Position numbers and translations under genes: made by a program. This document shows positions 9,214 to 20,701 of a stretch of 64,000 nt of DNA, in pieces. The DNA lies in contig CM020619.1 of assembly GCA_009829735.1 (NCBI GenBank), positions 12,701,777-12,765,776 of the forward strand, given 5' to 3'. A model generated the notes under the pieces. The model did no database searches. It was not told the origin of the DNA and saw only the letters and a program-made list of their open reading frames with translations. Within the stretch, counting starts at the first letter, position 1. Every line of letters begins with the position of its first letter. Source of the DNA: Pyropia yezoensis. Taxonomy: Eukaryota > Rhodophyta > Bangiophyceae > Bangiales > Bangiaceae.

Positions 9214-9777
9214 TGTCAAAATTACGTAATACTTATAATTAAGTTGCATAGAATTTTAAGCCCCTCAAGTAAGAGCACTAATTGTGTGTCAAGAAAGCCG
9301 AAGTGGAAGACGAGACGGCCAGCGCCGCACCACGCGCACCTGGAAGTGCCCCCGCTTCGCTGGTGGTGGACCGCTCACCGCAACGCTGCGGTCTTGCTGG
9401 CTTCGCGCTCCTTCTGCACGTACTCAGTTTTTCGGGCGCCCCTGCTCGTGTGCCAGACGGCAGTGCACCTTGTACTCTTCCATTTTTTTCACTGCTACTT
9501 TCATTGTCGACGTGGCTGGACGCGAACCTGTGATCGTGCTCCATTTTCGTAGCCGTCGTGCTCTCTGTTCGCCATGGCTGCGGCCCGCGCCGAGCTGCTT
9601 GCCTACGCGCGGTGGCGCCAGCACCATCCGTACGTTTGCCGTTGTGTTTCCTCTGGGTAGTGTGCTTGCGCAAAAGATGTGGGCGGGGTGAGCGCCCGCC
9701 ATTACGGTCCTCAAAGTGTTCGAGACAACCGTGCGCCAGACCCCCAAGCGTGGCGGCGCCATAGCTGTTGCTGACTG
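9214..9777. other. Intergenic / 5' flank of the i-AAA protease gene
   Basis: AT-rich at 9214-9290, then mixed sequence. An ATG at 9573 opens MAAARAELLAYARWRQHH before a stop, which could be an upstream exon or a short upstream frame. Nothing else is supported. Confidence 0.4.
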
Positions 9778-12116
9778 GTGTTGCCGCACTGTCATACTAT
9801 GTACTTCCAGTGGCTTGGTCCCTTCTGTTCTCGCTGCAGTGTTGGCCTGCTACTGCGGAACACGGTCCGCGACACGGTGCGGCCGTACACGTCTTCATCG
9901 TCTGGTTCTTCCGCCTCCCGCCGGCTGGCTCGACTGGAGCGCGAGGCGGATGCTCGCGCTTCCGATGCTGTCGCTCAGGCGGCCTACCTCCGGGAGCTTA
10001 ACGCGGTTGCCCCCGAAGCCGTCCTCCGACGCGTCGACCGCGGCCGCCACGCCATTGGTGAACCAGTGGCCAAAGAGTACATCAAGGCGCTGGTAGCTAC
10101 CGGCCGATTTGACCGTGCTCGCCTGCCAGATGTATTGGAGCGCGCGGCGGGCGAGGCGTCAACCACGGTGGCGCCGTCTGCCGCGAGTGTTGCATCTGAG
10201 GCGCCCGGCTATGGGGCGGGAAGAGCAGCGGCGTCGGTGCCGTTTGCAGGGGGCGCCAATGAGATGAGTAGCTTTGCTAGTGGCCGAGCTGGTGGCTTTG
10301 GCGCATCATTGCCCCTAGCCTCGTCGTGGAGCACCAACATCATGAACGACGCGCGGGGAGCGGGAGGTGCGGCCGGCGCGATGGCGGCCAACCCTGTTGT
10401 GGGGGCTGCGGCTGCCGCGGGTGAGCCCGTCAGCGTGCGGCTGGAAGAGCCATCTATGGCTACCCAGGCGTGGCGCACGTTTCGGTCGCTCGGTACCACG
10501 TTTTTGCTGCTGGCTGGGGTGGGGGCCTTTATGGAGGACCGTGGCGTCGGGCGTGGGGTGGGTGTCAACACCAACGTGCAGCCCGAGTCGACTAAGGACG
10601 GCGCCACGTCCAAGCGGTTTTCTGACGTGAAGGGCTGTGATGAGGCCAAGGCCGAGCTGGAGGAAATGGTCGAGTACTTGCGCTCCCCTAAGACGTTTAC
10701 GCGGCTGGGTGGGCGGCTGCCCAAGGGGGTGCTGCTGACTGGTCCGCCTGGGACAGGCAAGACGCTGCTCGCGCGTGCCATCGCGGGCGAAGCGGGAGTT
10801 CCCTTCTTCTACGCCTCTGGCTCGGAATTCGAAGAGATGTTTGTAGGCGTTGGCGCCCGCCGGGTTCGTGAGCTGTTTGCCGCTGCCAAGCGCTCCTCCC
10901 CCTGTATTGTGTTCATCGACGAGATTGACGCAATTGGTGGTAAGCGGAACCCCAAGGACCAGCAGTACATGAAGATGACGCTGAATCAGCTGCTGGTGGA
11001 GCTGGACGGCTTCACCCCGACGGATGGGATTATTGTGATTGGGGCGACCAACTTCCCCGAGTCGCTGGACAAGGCGCTCGTTCGGCCGGGCCGCTTTGAC
11101 CGCAACGTGGTGGTCCAGCCTCCTGACGTGCGGGGCCGTGGAGAAATTCTCAAGCTCCATACCTCGCACATGCCCCTTGGACCCGACGTGAAGCTCGATG
11201 TGCTGGCGCGGGGCACCCCCGGGTTTACCGGCGCGGAGCTGGCCAACCTAGCCAACATTGCGGCACTGCAAGCGGCGCTTGACGGGGCCAAGATGGTGGC
11301 GCACCGACATTTTGAGTTTGCCAAGGACAAGATCCTCATGGGCGCCGAGCGGCGGAGCGCGGAGATCAGTCCTGAAAACCGCCGCTTGACCGCCTACCAC
11401 GAAGGCGGCCACGCGCTGGTGGCCACCTACACCCCTGGTGCTGACCCGGTGCACAAGGCGACGGTGGTCCCTCGCGGCCGTGCGCTGGGCATGGTCATGC
11501 AGCTACCCGAGCGGGACACCACGTCCCTCTCTCGGCGGCAGATGCTGGCGCGTCTGGACGTGATGATGGCCGGCCGCGCCGCCGAGGCGCTGATCTTTGG
11601 GGAAGAGCACGTTACATCTGGGGCGTCGTCGGACTTTGAGTCGGCCACCCGCCTGGCCGAGGCGATGGTTACCCGTTTCGGCATGAGCGAACTGCTAGGC
11701 AAGGCCTCGTATGACAAGGCAGAGGAGTCTCCCGCAACGAGGGCGGTCATCAACTCTGAGGTCAAGGTGCTGATAGATGCTGCGTACGCGCGCGCCGAGG
11801 CGCTGTTGTCGGACAAGGTGGGGGAGCTTCACGCGCTGGCGGGGGCGCTGCTGGAGCACGAGACTCTCACGGGGGAGGAGGTCCGCCTGGCCGCCACTGG
11901 CACCCTACGCAAGGCTCCGCCGGTGGTATCGGTGGCAGTCGCGCCCGCGGCGGGCGCTGCGGGTGTGCCCTCGGGGCCTGAAGCGCCACGCGGCGCGCCC
12001 GTGCCGGCCGCGTCCTCGGCGACTGAGTGGCCGGCTGCTACGCGAGCAGCCGCGGGGGGGCTGCCGCGGGTCTCTGTTCCAGCCGTGCCGTTGCCGTCGC
12101 CGCCGTCGTCGCCGTT

Positions 12117-12159
<43 letters not shown>

Positions 12160-12468
12160 GCAACGTCGGCGACGGCGACGGCGGCGGCGGCGGCGGCAAC
12201 CCCGCAGAGCGAGGGCCCCCGGGTGGCTGTAGGAGTGGCCCCCGCTTCGCCGCACCCCACTCCCCTCCCCGCGGTCGTCCCACCAGTTGGGGAGGCCGCG
12301 CCTGCCACGGGCGATGACTTGGAGGCGGCCGCTGCTGTGGCAGCCGCCGCCGTGGCTACCGCCAGTGGCCAGGCCGACGCGGCCGACGGGGAGGCCCTGT
12401 CCAAAGGCTTCCAGGCTAGCGTCGGCCGAACGGCACCGCGGAATGCAGTAGCCGCAGGGAGGGAATAA
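9778..12468 (+). CDS. Mitochondrial i-AAA protease, YME1/FtsH family
   Basis: ATP-driven zinc metalloprotease that degrades unassembled or damaged inner-membrane proteins. The 896-residue frame has a presequence-like N-terminus and one membrane segment at about 238-253 ([16 protein letters not shown]). The AAA module follows, with Walker A GPPGTGKT at 322-329, Walker B VFIDEID at about 378-384 and the RPGRFDR arginine finger. The M41 protease domain has HEGGH at 541-545 and the third zinc ligand in GASSDFE (Asp619). One membrane span plus blocks such as [18 protein letters not shown] and [12 protein letters not shown] match YME1L/FTSH4-11 (i-AAA) better than two-span m-AAA or thylakoid FtsH. 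The last ~150 residues are a low-complexity tail (Ser-Pro repeats from a GCCGTC microsatellite at about 12117-12159, then Ala-rich). The start is the first ATG; a second at 9799 is possible. Confidence 0.93.
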
Positions 12469-13155
12469 TGGGGACGCGGCGGGGGGTGGGGGGAGGGAGG
12501 GAGCGCTTCTTTACTCTATTTTTTTTTGGTTTTGTACACGTCCCCATTGCCTGCTTTTTTTTTTATCGCGTTGGTATTCCCCGTCGTCGAAGGGCGCACC
12601 GGGCGTACCAAGCGATGGTCTGTCATGGGCACCCCAACGCACCGCTCCACGCGGTCGGGTTCCATCTGTCGTGATCCTCGCAGGCCGCTGGGAAGGCGGG
12701 TCCGCTCCCCGAAACGGGCGGACCGGGGGCAGGTCTGCGGCACGAGACTGGCGGACCGGGCGCGGTGTGCCTGTGCCACCCCCCCCCTTCATCCATCAGG
12801 GGCGGCCACGCGCCGCCAGCGAGTGTGGCTAGCTGCGTCGCGGGGACCGCCCGCCGCTGGGCAGCGCTCCACCTCTGCGCCGCGGCGCGTGGGGCGGCGC
12901 TGCGGCACTCCCATCGTTGCGTGGCTCCCTATGCGGACCGGGGGCGCCGCGGCGATGGCGAAGCCGGCGGCACTTTGCCGGGGGGGTCGAGCCCGCCCCT
13001 CGGCCGCCACGGTTCGCGGGCATTGCCGAGTCCATGGCTGTGCCATTTGCGTATGTACGCCTTTTTCCACTGCCGACCCCCGACCCCGCCGCTCTCTCCC
13101 TGCCGCTCCCCAATCCCCACCGCCCCCCCTCCCCCGGCTCCCTGCCTGCCCCCCC
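12469..13155. other. Convergent intergenic region
   Basis: Lies between the stops of the protease (+) and UROD (-) genes. T-runs near 12519-12530 and 12556-12565 suit a 3' end for the protease transcript. No gene seen. Confidence 0.5.
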
Positions 13156-14460
13156 TTAGAGCCCCCGCTCAGCATACTGGAACGCCCGCGCAGCGTCACA
13201 GTAGACGCCCACGGCCGACTCTGGGGTGCCCTGCATGACGCCGTGACCCAGGTTGAGAATATGCCCCCGCCCCGCAGCGGCACACGTGGCGTCCACCTCG
13301 GCCCGCACGGCCACATCATCCCCCGTATAGAGCACCATCGGGTCGCTGTTGCCCTGCGCGACAATGTCCCGGCCGAGGCGCTCCCGCCCCGCCGCCATGC
13401 CCACCCCCCAGTCGAGGGACACAACGTCCACAACGTTACCGAGGGCGGCGGCAATGTCCTCCAGCTTGCCCGCCGACCCGTTGGCAAAGAAAAAGACCGG
13501 CACCCCCGGGTGCGCCGCCCGCACCGCCGCGGCCACGGTGCGCGCGTACGGGAGTGCCCACACCCGGTAGTCGGCGGGGCTGAGGTGGTGCGCCCAGCTG
13601 TCAAACAGCTGCACCGCGTGGGCGCCCGCATCCACCTGGTGCACGGCGTATTCGCCAATGGAGGTGGCGAGCTTGGCCAGCAGGCCGTGCAGGATGGCCC
13701 GCCCGTCGGCAGACGCCATCATCCCCTTGGTCGCTTTGAGGTGCTTGTCCGCCCGCCCCTCGACTGCATACGCGGCAAGCGTGAAAGGGGCCCCCACAAA
13801 GCCCATCACCGCCGTCGGCTGCGTCTCCAGCTCCCGCCGCAACGCCCGGAGGGTCTCCCCGACAAAAGGCAGCTTGGTAGACGGCTCGAGCGGCGTTGCC
13901 ACCACCGCCGCCACCGCCGCCGCGTCGCGCAGCGGCGACGCAATGACGGGGCCCTTGCCCGGCACAACGTCAAACTCAACGCCCAACGCCGGGAGGGGCG
14001 TCAGGATGTCACTAAACATAATCGTCGCGTCCACCCCGTACGCCCGATAGGGCTGGAGGGACAGCTCAATCGCGATTTCGGGTGTCTCAGAGCGCAACCG
14101 GAAGGGGTACTTTTCCGAGTAGGCCCGGAAGGCCGCCATGTACCTCCCAGCCTGGCGCATCAGCCATACAGGCGGGCGCTCAACGGGCAGGCCCGCCGCG
14201 ACGCGCAGCAGCAGCAGCGACGGGTCGGCCGCGTCTGCCGCCGCTGCCGACCCGGGAGCCGCTGCCGCCGCCGCCGCCGTTGCGCGGGGGGTGACACGCG
14301 CGCGGGCGCGGTGCGTCTGGCGGGTGGAGGGGGCAGCCGCGGCGGGGTGGGCGGCGGGGGGGGGGCGCCGCCCACTCACCGCCACGCCCCGCGCGTAGGA
14401 GCCGGCAGCGTCGAGGCGGGTGGGGGGGGGGGCAAAGCAGGGCCCCCGCGAGGCGGCCAT
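13156..14460 (-). CDS. Uroporphyrinogen decarboxylase, plastid-type
   Basis: Removes four acetate carboxyls from uroporphyrinogen III to give coproporphyrinogen III, a shared step to heme and chlorophyll. The 434-residue frame carries the family signatures PVWLMRQAGRY at 97-107, FSDILTPL with the substrate-binding Asp at 151, GFVGAPFTLAAY, and LNLGHGVMQGTPE near the C-terminus. The first ~80 residues are rich in Ala, Arg, Pro and Ser with almost no acids, as expected of a plastid transit peptide; bacterial enzymes are about 350 residues. The ATG at 14460 is the first in frame. No intron. It is divergent from the WD40 gene, sharing about 0.7 kb of upstream DNA. Confidence 0.95.
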   Translation of the reverse strand: MAASRGPCFAPPPTRLDAAGSYARGVAVSGRRPPPAAHPAAAAPSTRQTHRARARVTPRATAAAAAAAPGSAAAADAADPSLLLLRVAAGLPVERPPVWLMRQAGRYMAAFRAYSEKYPFRLRSETPEIAIELSLQPYRAYGVDATIMFSDILTPLPALGVEFDVVPGKGPVIASPLRDAAAVAAVVATPLEPSTKLPFVGETLRALRRELETQPTAVMGFVGAPFTLAAYAVEGRADKHLKATKGMMASADGRAILHGLLAKLATSIGEYAVHQVDAGAHAVQLFDSWAHHLSPADYRVWALPYARTVAAAVRAAHPGVPVFFFANGSAGKLEDIAAALGNVVDVVSLDWGVGMAAGRERLGRDIVAQGNSDPMVLYTGDDVAVRAEVDATCAAAGRGHILNLGHGVMQGTPESAVGVYCDAARAFQYAERGL

Positions 14461-15155
14461 GGCGGCCAGGGGGGCGATGAACGGGGTGGGGCGGGAGGTG
14501 GGGGGGGGGTGGGGAGGGGGCGGGCGGGGAGAGGAGAATGGGATGGAGGAAGTTGGGGAGGCCAGAGGGGGAGGAGGACGGGAAGGGAGGTGGGGCGGCG
14601 GCGGAAGGGGGATTGCCGGAGGGGTCAGGCGTGGCGACAGTCGCAGGGTCGCCGGGCGGGGACGCTGCGCAGTCGGTTGGCGGGAGCGCCGTTTGGCGGG
14701 GGAGGCAGGGGAGGTGAGGCGCAGCCCTCGAGGGCGGCCCCCGAGCGAGATCTCGGATTGAATTTAATGGGGCTGCTGCGAACACCAAGAGAATCCATTT
14801 GTGACTGGTGATCTCACATTTCACTAATTCGATCGTGGGACCACCGGTACACTGGGTGAATGGCCGCGTTTGATTGGCGCCGCCGCCGTTGTCCCACCGG
14901 CAGCGCCGAGCCGCCCCGCCCGCGGATCCGCTGCTCCGCTGCGCGCTCTGTCTTGGCCGTCGCCTCCGCCCACCCCACGTGCGCCCGCCGCGGCGTCCCC
15001 TGCGCTCCCGCCGTCGGCCCCCACCGCCTGCGTGCGGACCGTTCTTGCTGGGTGAGCCCCCGGGAGGGTTGTCATCCAACTCGTCCCTCCCCCTTCCCCC
15101 GCCTTCCCCCCCTCTGGCCCCCCTCTCTGCTTCCCACCCCTTCCCATCAGCAACC
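14461..15155. promoter_or_regulatory. Shared upstream region of UROD (-) and WD40 gene (+)
   Basis: Only 695 bp separate the two divergent starts. It holds a G-rich block (14461-14740), a short less GC-rich block (about 14750-14870) and a pyrimidine-rich leader just before the WD40 start. No consensus core promoter element is clear. Calling it a bidirectional promoter is inference from layout. Confidence 0.4.
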
Positions 15156-16761
15156 ATGACCTTTGCCACCGTGTCTGCCGCCACGGTCGGCACGGTCTGG
15201 TCGCTGGACCGGCACGTGGATGCGGTCATCTACGCGGGCGATGGCAACGCCGTTGCCGCCACCTCTTCTCTGACGGGCGCCGTGTGGGACGGGCGGGTCA
15301 TTGGGTTGATCCGTGGCGGCGAGACCGAAGCCCAATTAGACGTACGCGTGCGGCCCCGTCCGTAGGGAAGGAGCGGGAGAGGGGGGGAGGAGGGGGGGGG
15401 TGGGAAGCGAGGGACGGGAAAGGGGGGGAGGGGGGGGACGGGTGGCGGGGCGGGGAGGTGAACGCAGTGGAAGGGGGAGGAGGGGTGCTGCGGGATAGAG
15501 GCGGGAGGAGGAAGGGAGGGGGGGCTCCTGGGACATCTCTATTATTGCTATCATGGTCGTAGAAATCGTCAGCAGAGATGGGGAACGTGGGGATTGCAAC
15601 TGACGCGACAGCGTTGGTCTGGACCCTGTGCTGGCCACCCCCTTTGTGTCTGTCGGTGCGCTCTCCCGGGACCTCGCTGTGGACCTCCCCTTATTCTCCC
15701 CACAGGTGGAAGTGGGCCTCTCGTCCCTGGCAACCCTTGCGGAAGGCCAGTTCATTGCTGGTGGGGACGATGGGGTGGTGCGGGTGGTCCACTCGGGCGG
15801 CATCTTCCCCCTCCCAGGCGGCCACGACGGGGGCTCCTCTATCTGCGTCGCGGCCCTGTCTTCTGCGCCTCTGCCGTCACCCGGCGGCGACGCCGCGTCT
15901 CCAGCGGGGGGCGTCGCGACCTCCCCCGGTTCGGCCGCCGGCGGCGGCGGCGCGGCGCTCGACGGCAGCACCGTCCAGCGGGTGGCGTCGGGGGGCTCGG
16001 ACGGGGTGGCGCTGGTGTGGGACGTGGCGTCCCCTGCTGCCGCCCCGTCTCGCATCATTGGCCACTCGTGTGCGGTGACGGCGGTGGACTTCCCGCCGCC
16101 GCCGTCGCCGGTAGCGTCCCGGGGGGGGGGGCTCCTCACCGCCTCCCAAGACGGGCGCGCGGCGGTGTGGGACGACCGCTTTGGCGCCTCGGACGGGGCG
16201 GGGGGTGGCGGCGGCGATGGGGGCGGGGGGGGAGGGAGTGGTACCGGCGGCGGGGGGGGCGGGGCTGGCGCCGGCGCCGGCGGCGCCGGCGGCGCGGGCG
16301 CCCTGGACAGCGACGCTGGTGGCGGCAGGGGCGCGGCGGCGGCGACGCCGGCGTCAGCGTCCCGGCTGCCCGCCATGGTGCTCCCTCTGACGGGCGACGC
16401 GGTGACCGCGGCGGCCTACACCCCCGACGGCACGGGGGTGCTCATCGCCACCGACCGGTGTGACGTGGCGCTGTGGGACGTGCGCGCCGCGAGCCGCGGG
16501 GCGGTGTGGGTGACCGACGCGTTTTGGCGGCCCGTCCGGTGTGTGGTGCCAACGGCGGCGGTCGGGGGCGGGGCGGGGGTGGTTGCGTGTGGCTCTGACT
16601 GCCCGGCCGTGACGGTGCTGCGGTTGGGGGACGGGGGGGTAGCGGGCCGCTCGTTTCACCACACGGACTTTGTGCGGGGGGTGGCGTGGGGGGGGGGGGG
16701 CAGCGTCTTCTCAGCGAGCTGGGACAAGACCGTGGCTGAGTTGCAGTTTGATGGGCTTTGA
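15156..16761 (+). CDS. WD40-repeat protein, WDR77/MEP50-like, two exons
   Basis: Model: join(15156..15341,15706..16761), 413 residues. The 364-bp intron opens GTACGC and closes CCCACAG, and both exons meet in phase 0. Exon 1 (RHVDAVIYAGDGNAVAATSS, then LTGAVWDGRVIGL) lines up with the first blade of vertebrate WDR77. The join to VEVGLSSLATLAEGQFIAGG continues the next blade without a gap, and the last blade HTDFVRGVAWG...VFSASWDKTV matches the HRDFVR...WD end of that family. WDR77 is the substrate-presenting partner of arginine methyltransferase PRMT5 in the methylosome. Gly-rich insertions sit between blades (about 16200-16340). The WD40 fold is certain; the WDR77 identity rests on remembered similarity. 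Confidence 0.6.
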
Positions 16762-17531
16762 GGGGGGGGGCTGGAAGGCGCTGGGGTTAGGGGGCCGGGG
16801 AAAGGGGGAGGGGGAAGGGGAAAGGAACCTTGAACCGTGTTGGCGAGCAGGCCACCCACAAAGAACTGCTGGACCGCTGTGTTGTGCGGGTGAAGCCGCT
16901 GCTGCGGAAGGGGGGGCAGGGGAGTGGAGGGGCACCGCCACTGCGCTGGTGCGATGGGTGGGCGCGCAGGTGCTCCGACGCGGCCCGTTTTTTATTTTCC
17001 GTTCCCCGCACCGCCTTCGGCCGCAACGCTAGTGCGCGCGCGCGGGTGCCGTCATCGCCGCCGCCCCTGCCGCCCGTGCGCGGGCGGCGACCAACGCAGG
17101 CAGCCGTGTGGGTTTGGGGCAGGCGGGCCAGCCCCGCTGACTGGGGGGGGGGTGGGAGGGGGCGCCGTCTCGCCTGCACGTCGCCGCTGCCGAAAGGTGC
17201 GTGTCGGAGCCAGGGTCGTCGCCGGCCGCCGGAAGGGGTGGAGGAGGAGGAGCCTGGACGACAGGCATGGACGGGCTCAAAAAAAGAAAAAGAGGCGGCA
17301 CCCACGCTACGACACCCGCATTGCCCGCCGCACGCGACGGCGCGAACGCGTGCACGCGCATTCGGCGAGCCGCAGGCGCGCTCCCGCGCTCCCGCGGCGC
17401 GCAGGGCAAGGGAGGAAAGGGAGCAACCCCCCACTCCCACCCACCCCCCTGCCCATGTCGTGGACGCCGCCGTCGCCTCCGCCCTCCCCGCCGCCCCTGC
17501 CGCCGGCCGCCAGTCAGCCAGCTAGCTGCGG
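16762..17531. other. Convergent intergenic region
   Basis: Between the stops of the WD40 gene (+) and GatB (-). Purine-rich at first, then GC-rich with an A-run at 17280-17291. Long frames on both strands look like composition artefacts. No gene seen. Confidence 0.5.
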
Positions 17532-20119
17532 TCAGCCAGCTAGCTGCTGTTTCACGATGTCGTTGGTGAGCTGCGGGTCGGCGCGCCCGCCCGACGCGGC
17601 GAGGACCTTGCCAACAAAGAAGCCAAACAGCTTGTTTTTGCCCTGCGTTCCTCACAAGGGGGTGGAGGAGGGGGTGGGGAGGGGCCCAGCCACGACGTCG
17701 TCGACCGACGAAGAGCAAGCTCATTCCAGATGCCAGAGGCCGCGAGGGGCTAACCACAACAACGGGGTCAGCGTCTGACGGATGGGCGGGGATCTCTCTC
17801 GCACGGGCGCAGGACGCGCCGGCGGTGGCGCTATGTCTAAACGCGCGGTCCTCACCCACCCATACCACTTTTCTTCTCCCTCCACCCACAAACCAAACTG
17901 TGCTCCCCCAGCCCCCCCCCCTCATCAGGTGAGCGAGCAGCGCCCAACGTACGTTGCGGTACAGGTCCACTTCTTTGGCATTGGCGCTGAGGACGCCCGT
18001 CACCAGAGCGCCAATCTCCTCTGGGTCGGTGATTTGCTTGAGGCCCCTACGCCAGCGAGAGCCGCACGAAGCCCAACCGCACAGAGGAGAGCACACACAG
18101 AGAAGAAGAAGAGGGACAAGAGGGGGGGGCGAAGGGCCCCATCGAGCAGACATCGACCAAAGAAGCATAGCAAAACAACCGTCACCGTCACCTGTGAGTG
18201 GTCGTCGAGAGCAGTGCGAGCGGTGGACGAGAGCACCCCACCGTGGGCCCTGGGCGACCGCAGGAGTACAACTACCGCGGTGCGTCCCCCCATGGCCATC
18301 GCCGCTGGGTAGCAGCCGTGCCGCGTAATCCCTCCTGCCCGCTTCAGCCGACAAAGACAAGCCAGCCAGGACAAGAAAAACACCACCCAGCGCCAATTCC
18401 CGCACCGTCACCCCCGAGTCCCTCCAAAACGCACCGTTCTTCCACCATCGCCGCTGGGGACCCCCCACTGGCCACCAGCTCAGGCAAAAGCGACTTGGCA
18501 ATCTTGCCGCTAATCACCCCGTCGGTGATCAGAATTATCATCTCAGCCAGCGCCTCTGGCGGCAGCGCACACGCGGGGACGCTGTCGTACTTGGCCGCCC
18601 GCACCTCCTTGAGTAGGTCCCCCATCACCCAGTTGGCCGCCGCCTTGGGGTCCGCCCTCGCCGCGACGACTGCGTCAAAGTAGCGAGCTGTATCGCCGTC
18701 ATCGGCCAGCACCCACGCGTCATACTCTGAGAGGCCCAGGTCAGCCACGTAGCGCGCCCGCTTCTCCGCGGGCAACTCGGGGAGGGCGTCGCGCCACGAC
18801 GCGAGCGTGACCGCCGACAGCGTCAGCGGGGGGAGGTCTGGCTCGGGGAAGTAGCGGTAGTCCGCGTCGCCTTCCTTGACGCGTAGCAAGATCGTCGACG
18901 CGGTCTTGTCATCCCAGGTGCGCGTCTCCTGCGCCAGCTCCCCGCCCGCATCGAGCACCGCCGCCTGGCGGGTGATCTCGTACTCGACGCCACGATGGAC
19001 GGCCGCAAATGAATTGACATTCTTCAGCTCCACCTTGGTGCCAAACGGGGTTGCCTCGAGGGCCGCCGCCGCTGCCGCCGCCGCGTCCGGCGCGTCGTCC
19101 GCTGGCGGCGGCGGCCGCCGCCGCAGGGACACGTTGACGTCGCACCGCAGGCTGCCATCCTGCATGTTGCCGTCAGAGACGCCCACGTAGCGAAGGACCC
19201 GCTGGAGCTCCCGCCCATACTCGGCCGCCTCGGCACCAGACCGCATCTCGGGCTCAGACACAATCTCAGCGAGGCCCACCCCCGCCCGGTTGTAGTCAAT
19301 CAGCGAGTAGTCGGCGTCGGTGACGCTGCCGGTGCCGCCCACGTGGTTCATCTTGCCCGAATCCTCCTCCACGTGCAGCCGAGTCACGCCAATATGCTTA
19401 CCGCTGCCGAGCGTCACGTAGCCGCCCGTCGCGAGCGGCCGGTCGTACTGGCTGATCTGGTAGTTCTTGGGCGTGTCGGCGTAAAAGTAGTTTTTGCGGT
19501 CAAAGATGCTGACGGGGTGGACGGTGCAGTTAAGGGCCATACCCGCCTTGGCCGCCAGCTCCACCATCCGCCCGTTGAGGCGGGGGAGGGAGCCCGGGTG
19601 GCCCAGGCACACGGGGCACACGTGGTTGTTGGGCAGCCGCGACGCGACGGTGGCGCACCCGCAAAAAGCCTTGGACGCCGTCGCCAGCTGCACGTGCACC
19701 TCAATCCCAATGACAGGCTCGTACTTTTCGAGAGCAGCCGCCAGCTCGGGAGAAGTGGACGCCGCCTTTTCCCGCCCCCGTCCGCCGCCGCGCTTGCCGC
19801 CACCACCCTCACCCCCACCGCGGCCGCCACTGGTCTTTTTCTCCCGCTTCCCCGCGGGCGGGGGGAGTGACACGCCCGCCACCGCCGCCGCCCCTGCCGC
19901 CATGGACGGGCGGCCGTGGTGAGGGCCGTTGGCGGGGGCCGCTGCGGCCGCCGCCCCATACGCGGCGGCCCCCCTCAGGGGCGGCCGCGACCACCCGCCA
20001 ACGACAAGAATGGGACGGCCGGCCGTCTGGCCAGCAACAGCCGGACCGCGAAGCGGTGCGCAGCCGCAGGCGACAAACGCGGCGGCCGCGGCGTGGCTCA
20101 GGGGCCTCCCGCCTGACAT
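17532..20119 (-). CDS. gatB: Glutamyl-tRNA(Gln) amidotransferase subunit B, three exons
   Basis: Subunit of the GatCAB complex, which turns misacylated Glu-tRNA(Gln) into Gln-tRNA(Gln) in plastids and mitochondria. Model on the minus strand: exon 1 20119-18435, exon 2 18046-17953, exon 3 17642-17532; total 1,890 nt, 629 residues. Introns begin GTGCGT and GTACGT and end GTAG and GCAG; exon 1 ends in phase 2 and exon 2 supplies the missing base. Signatures: [12 protein letters not shown] from residue 134, [59 protein letters not shown]. The C-terminal YqeY-like tail is split over the small exons ([26 protein letters not shown]). The ~130 residues before the catalytic domain form a targeting region plus a Lys/Gly-rich linker; bacterial GatB is about 480. 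A longer frame upstream to 20479 is open, but the ATG at 20119 gives the best leader. Confidence 0.93.
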
Positions 20120-20701
20120 GATAGGCACCCACGGTCCCCGACGGTTGCAAGGACAGGGGCGGGGGGGAAGGGGGGAGTGGAAGGACAGTAGGAGGAAGGT
20201 TTGCAGTGTAGACCCGGGGCGTGTCGGCCCCAATGGACGGCTTGAGGAAAGCGGAACACGGACAGTAGGGGTGACAGCTCTGTGAGATGCGTTGGGTTTC
20301 TGCTGGGCCCAAGCAGCTGGGGAGGTGGACGGACCTCGAACGTTCACGATGCATGATCCGAACGGCGAAACACGTGGGGCTCGTCTACATCGAAATCTCT
20401 CTGTTGGTCCACCAGAGCACCGGGAGTGAAAACCAAAAAGAGCAACACAAGGCGGGAGACAATTCGGGTGAACTCGCAAATCAATCGTGGCTCAGAACAC
20501 ACACATACGAATCTTGCGTACGGCAGAACCGTCGTTGACCAATACGGCACCTGCCCCACCCTGCCGTGCTCGGCCCCACCCTGCCGTGCCCGGCCCCACC
20601 CTGACGTGCCCGGCCCAGTACGGCACCAGCCGTCGTCGACCTTGCCGTTGTGCGGGTCAACAGCCGCCAGAAGAACCCCATCGTTGTGAGCATCACAACG
20701 T
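20120..20701. other. Intergenic stretch upstream of gatB
   Basis: No gene seen. Contains a less GC-rich block (about 20340-20540) and the 20-bp tandem repeat listed separately. A pyrimidine tract ending TTCTCAG at 20720 resembles a plus-strand 3' splice site. Confidence 0.4.
20554..20613 (+). repeat. Three tandem copies of a 20-bp unit
   Basis: Unit CCCCACCCTGCCGTGCCCGG, three head-to-tail copies (20554-20573, 20574-20593, 20594-20613) with one difference in copy 1 and one in copy 3. A partial copy follows. Confidence 0.85.

Noticed and set aside
9424-9795. Minus frame of 123 codons with MKVAVKKMEEYKVHCRLAHE
   Set aside because: Some protein-like text, but no family, no clear splice sites, and it overlaps the start of the protease gene.
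15578-15655. Possible middle exon of the WD40 gene (GNVGIATDATALVWTL)
   Set aside because: Joining 15341 directly to 15706 is in phase and gives a continuous blade; including the extra piece breaks the match.
17029-18501. 490-codon minus frame
   Set aside because: Not one protein: it only passes through gatB exon 2 (17953-18046) together with introns and downstream DNA.
20120-20479. Upstream extension of gatB to the ATG at 20479
   Set aside because: The added residues do not look like a leader, and the ATG at 20119 starts a better one.
20554-20613. CRISPR-like regular repeats
   Set aside because: Units are contiguous with no spacers; a plain tandem repeat in a eukaryotic genome.
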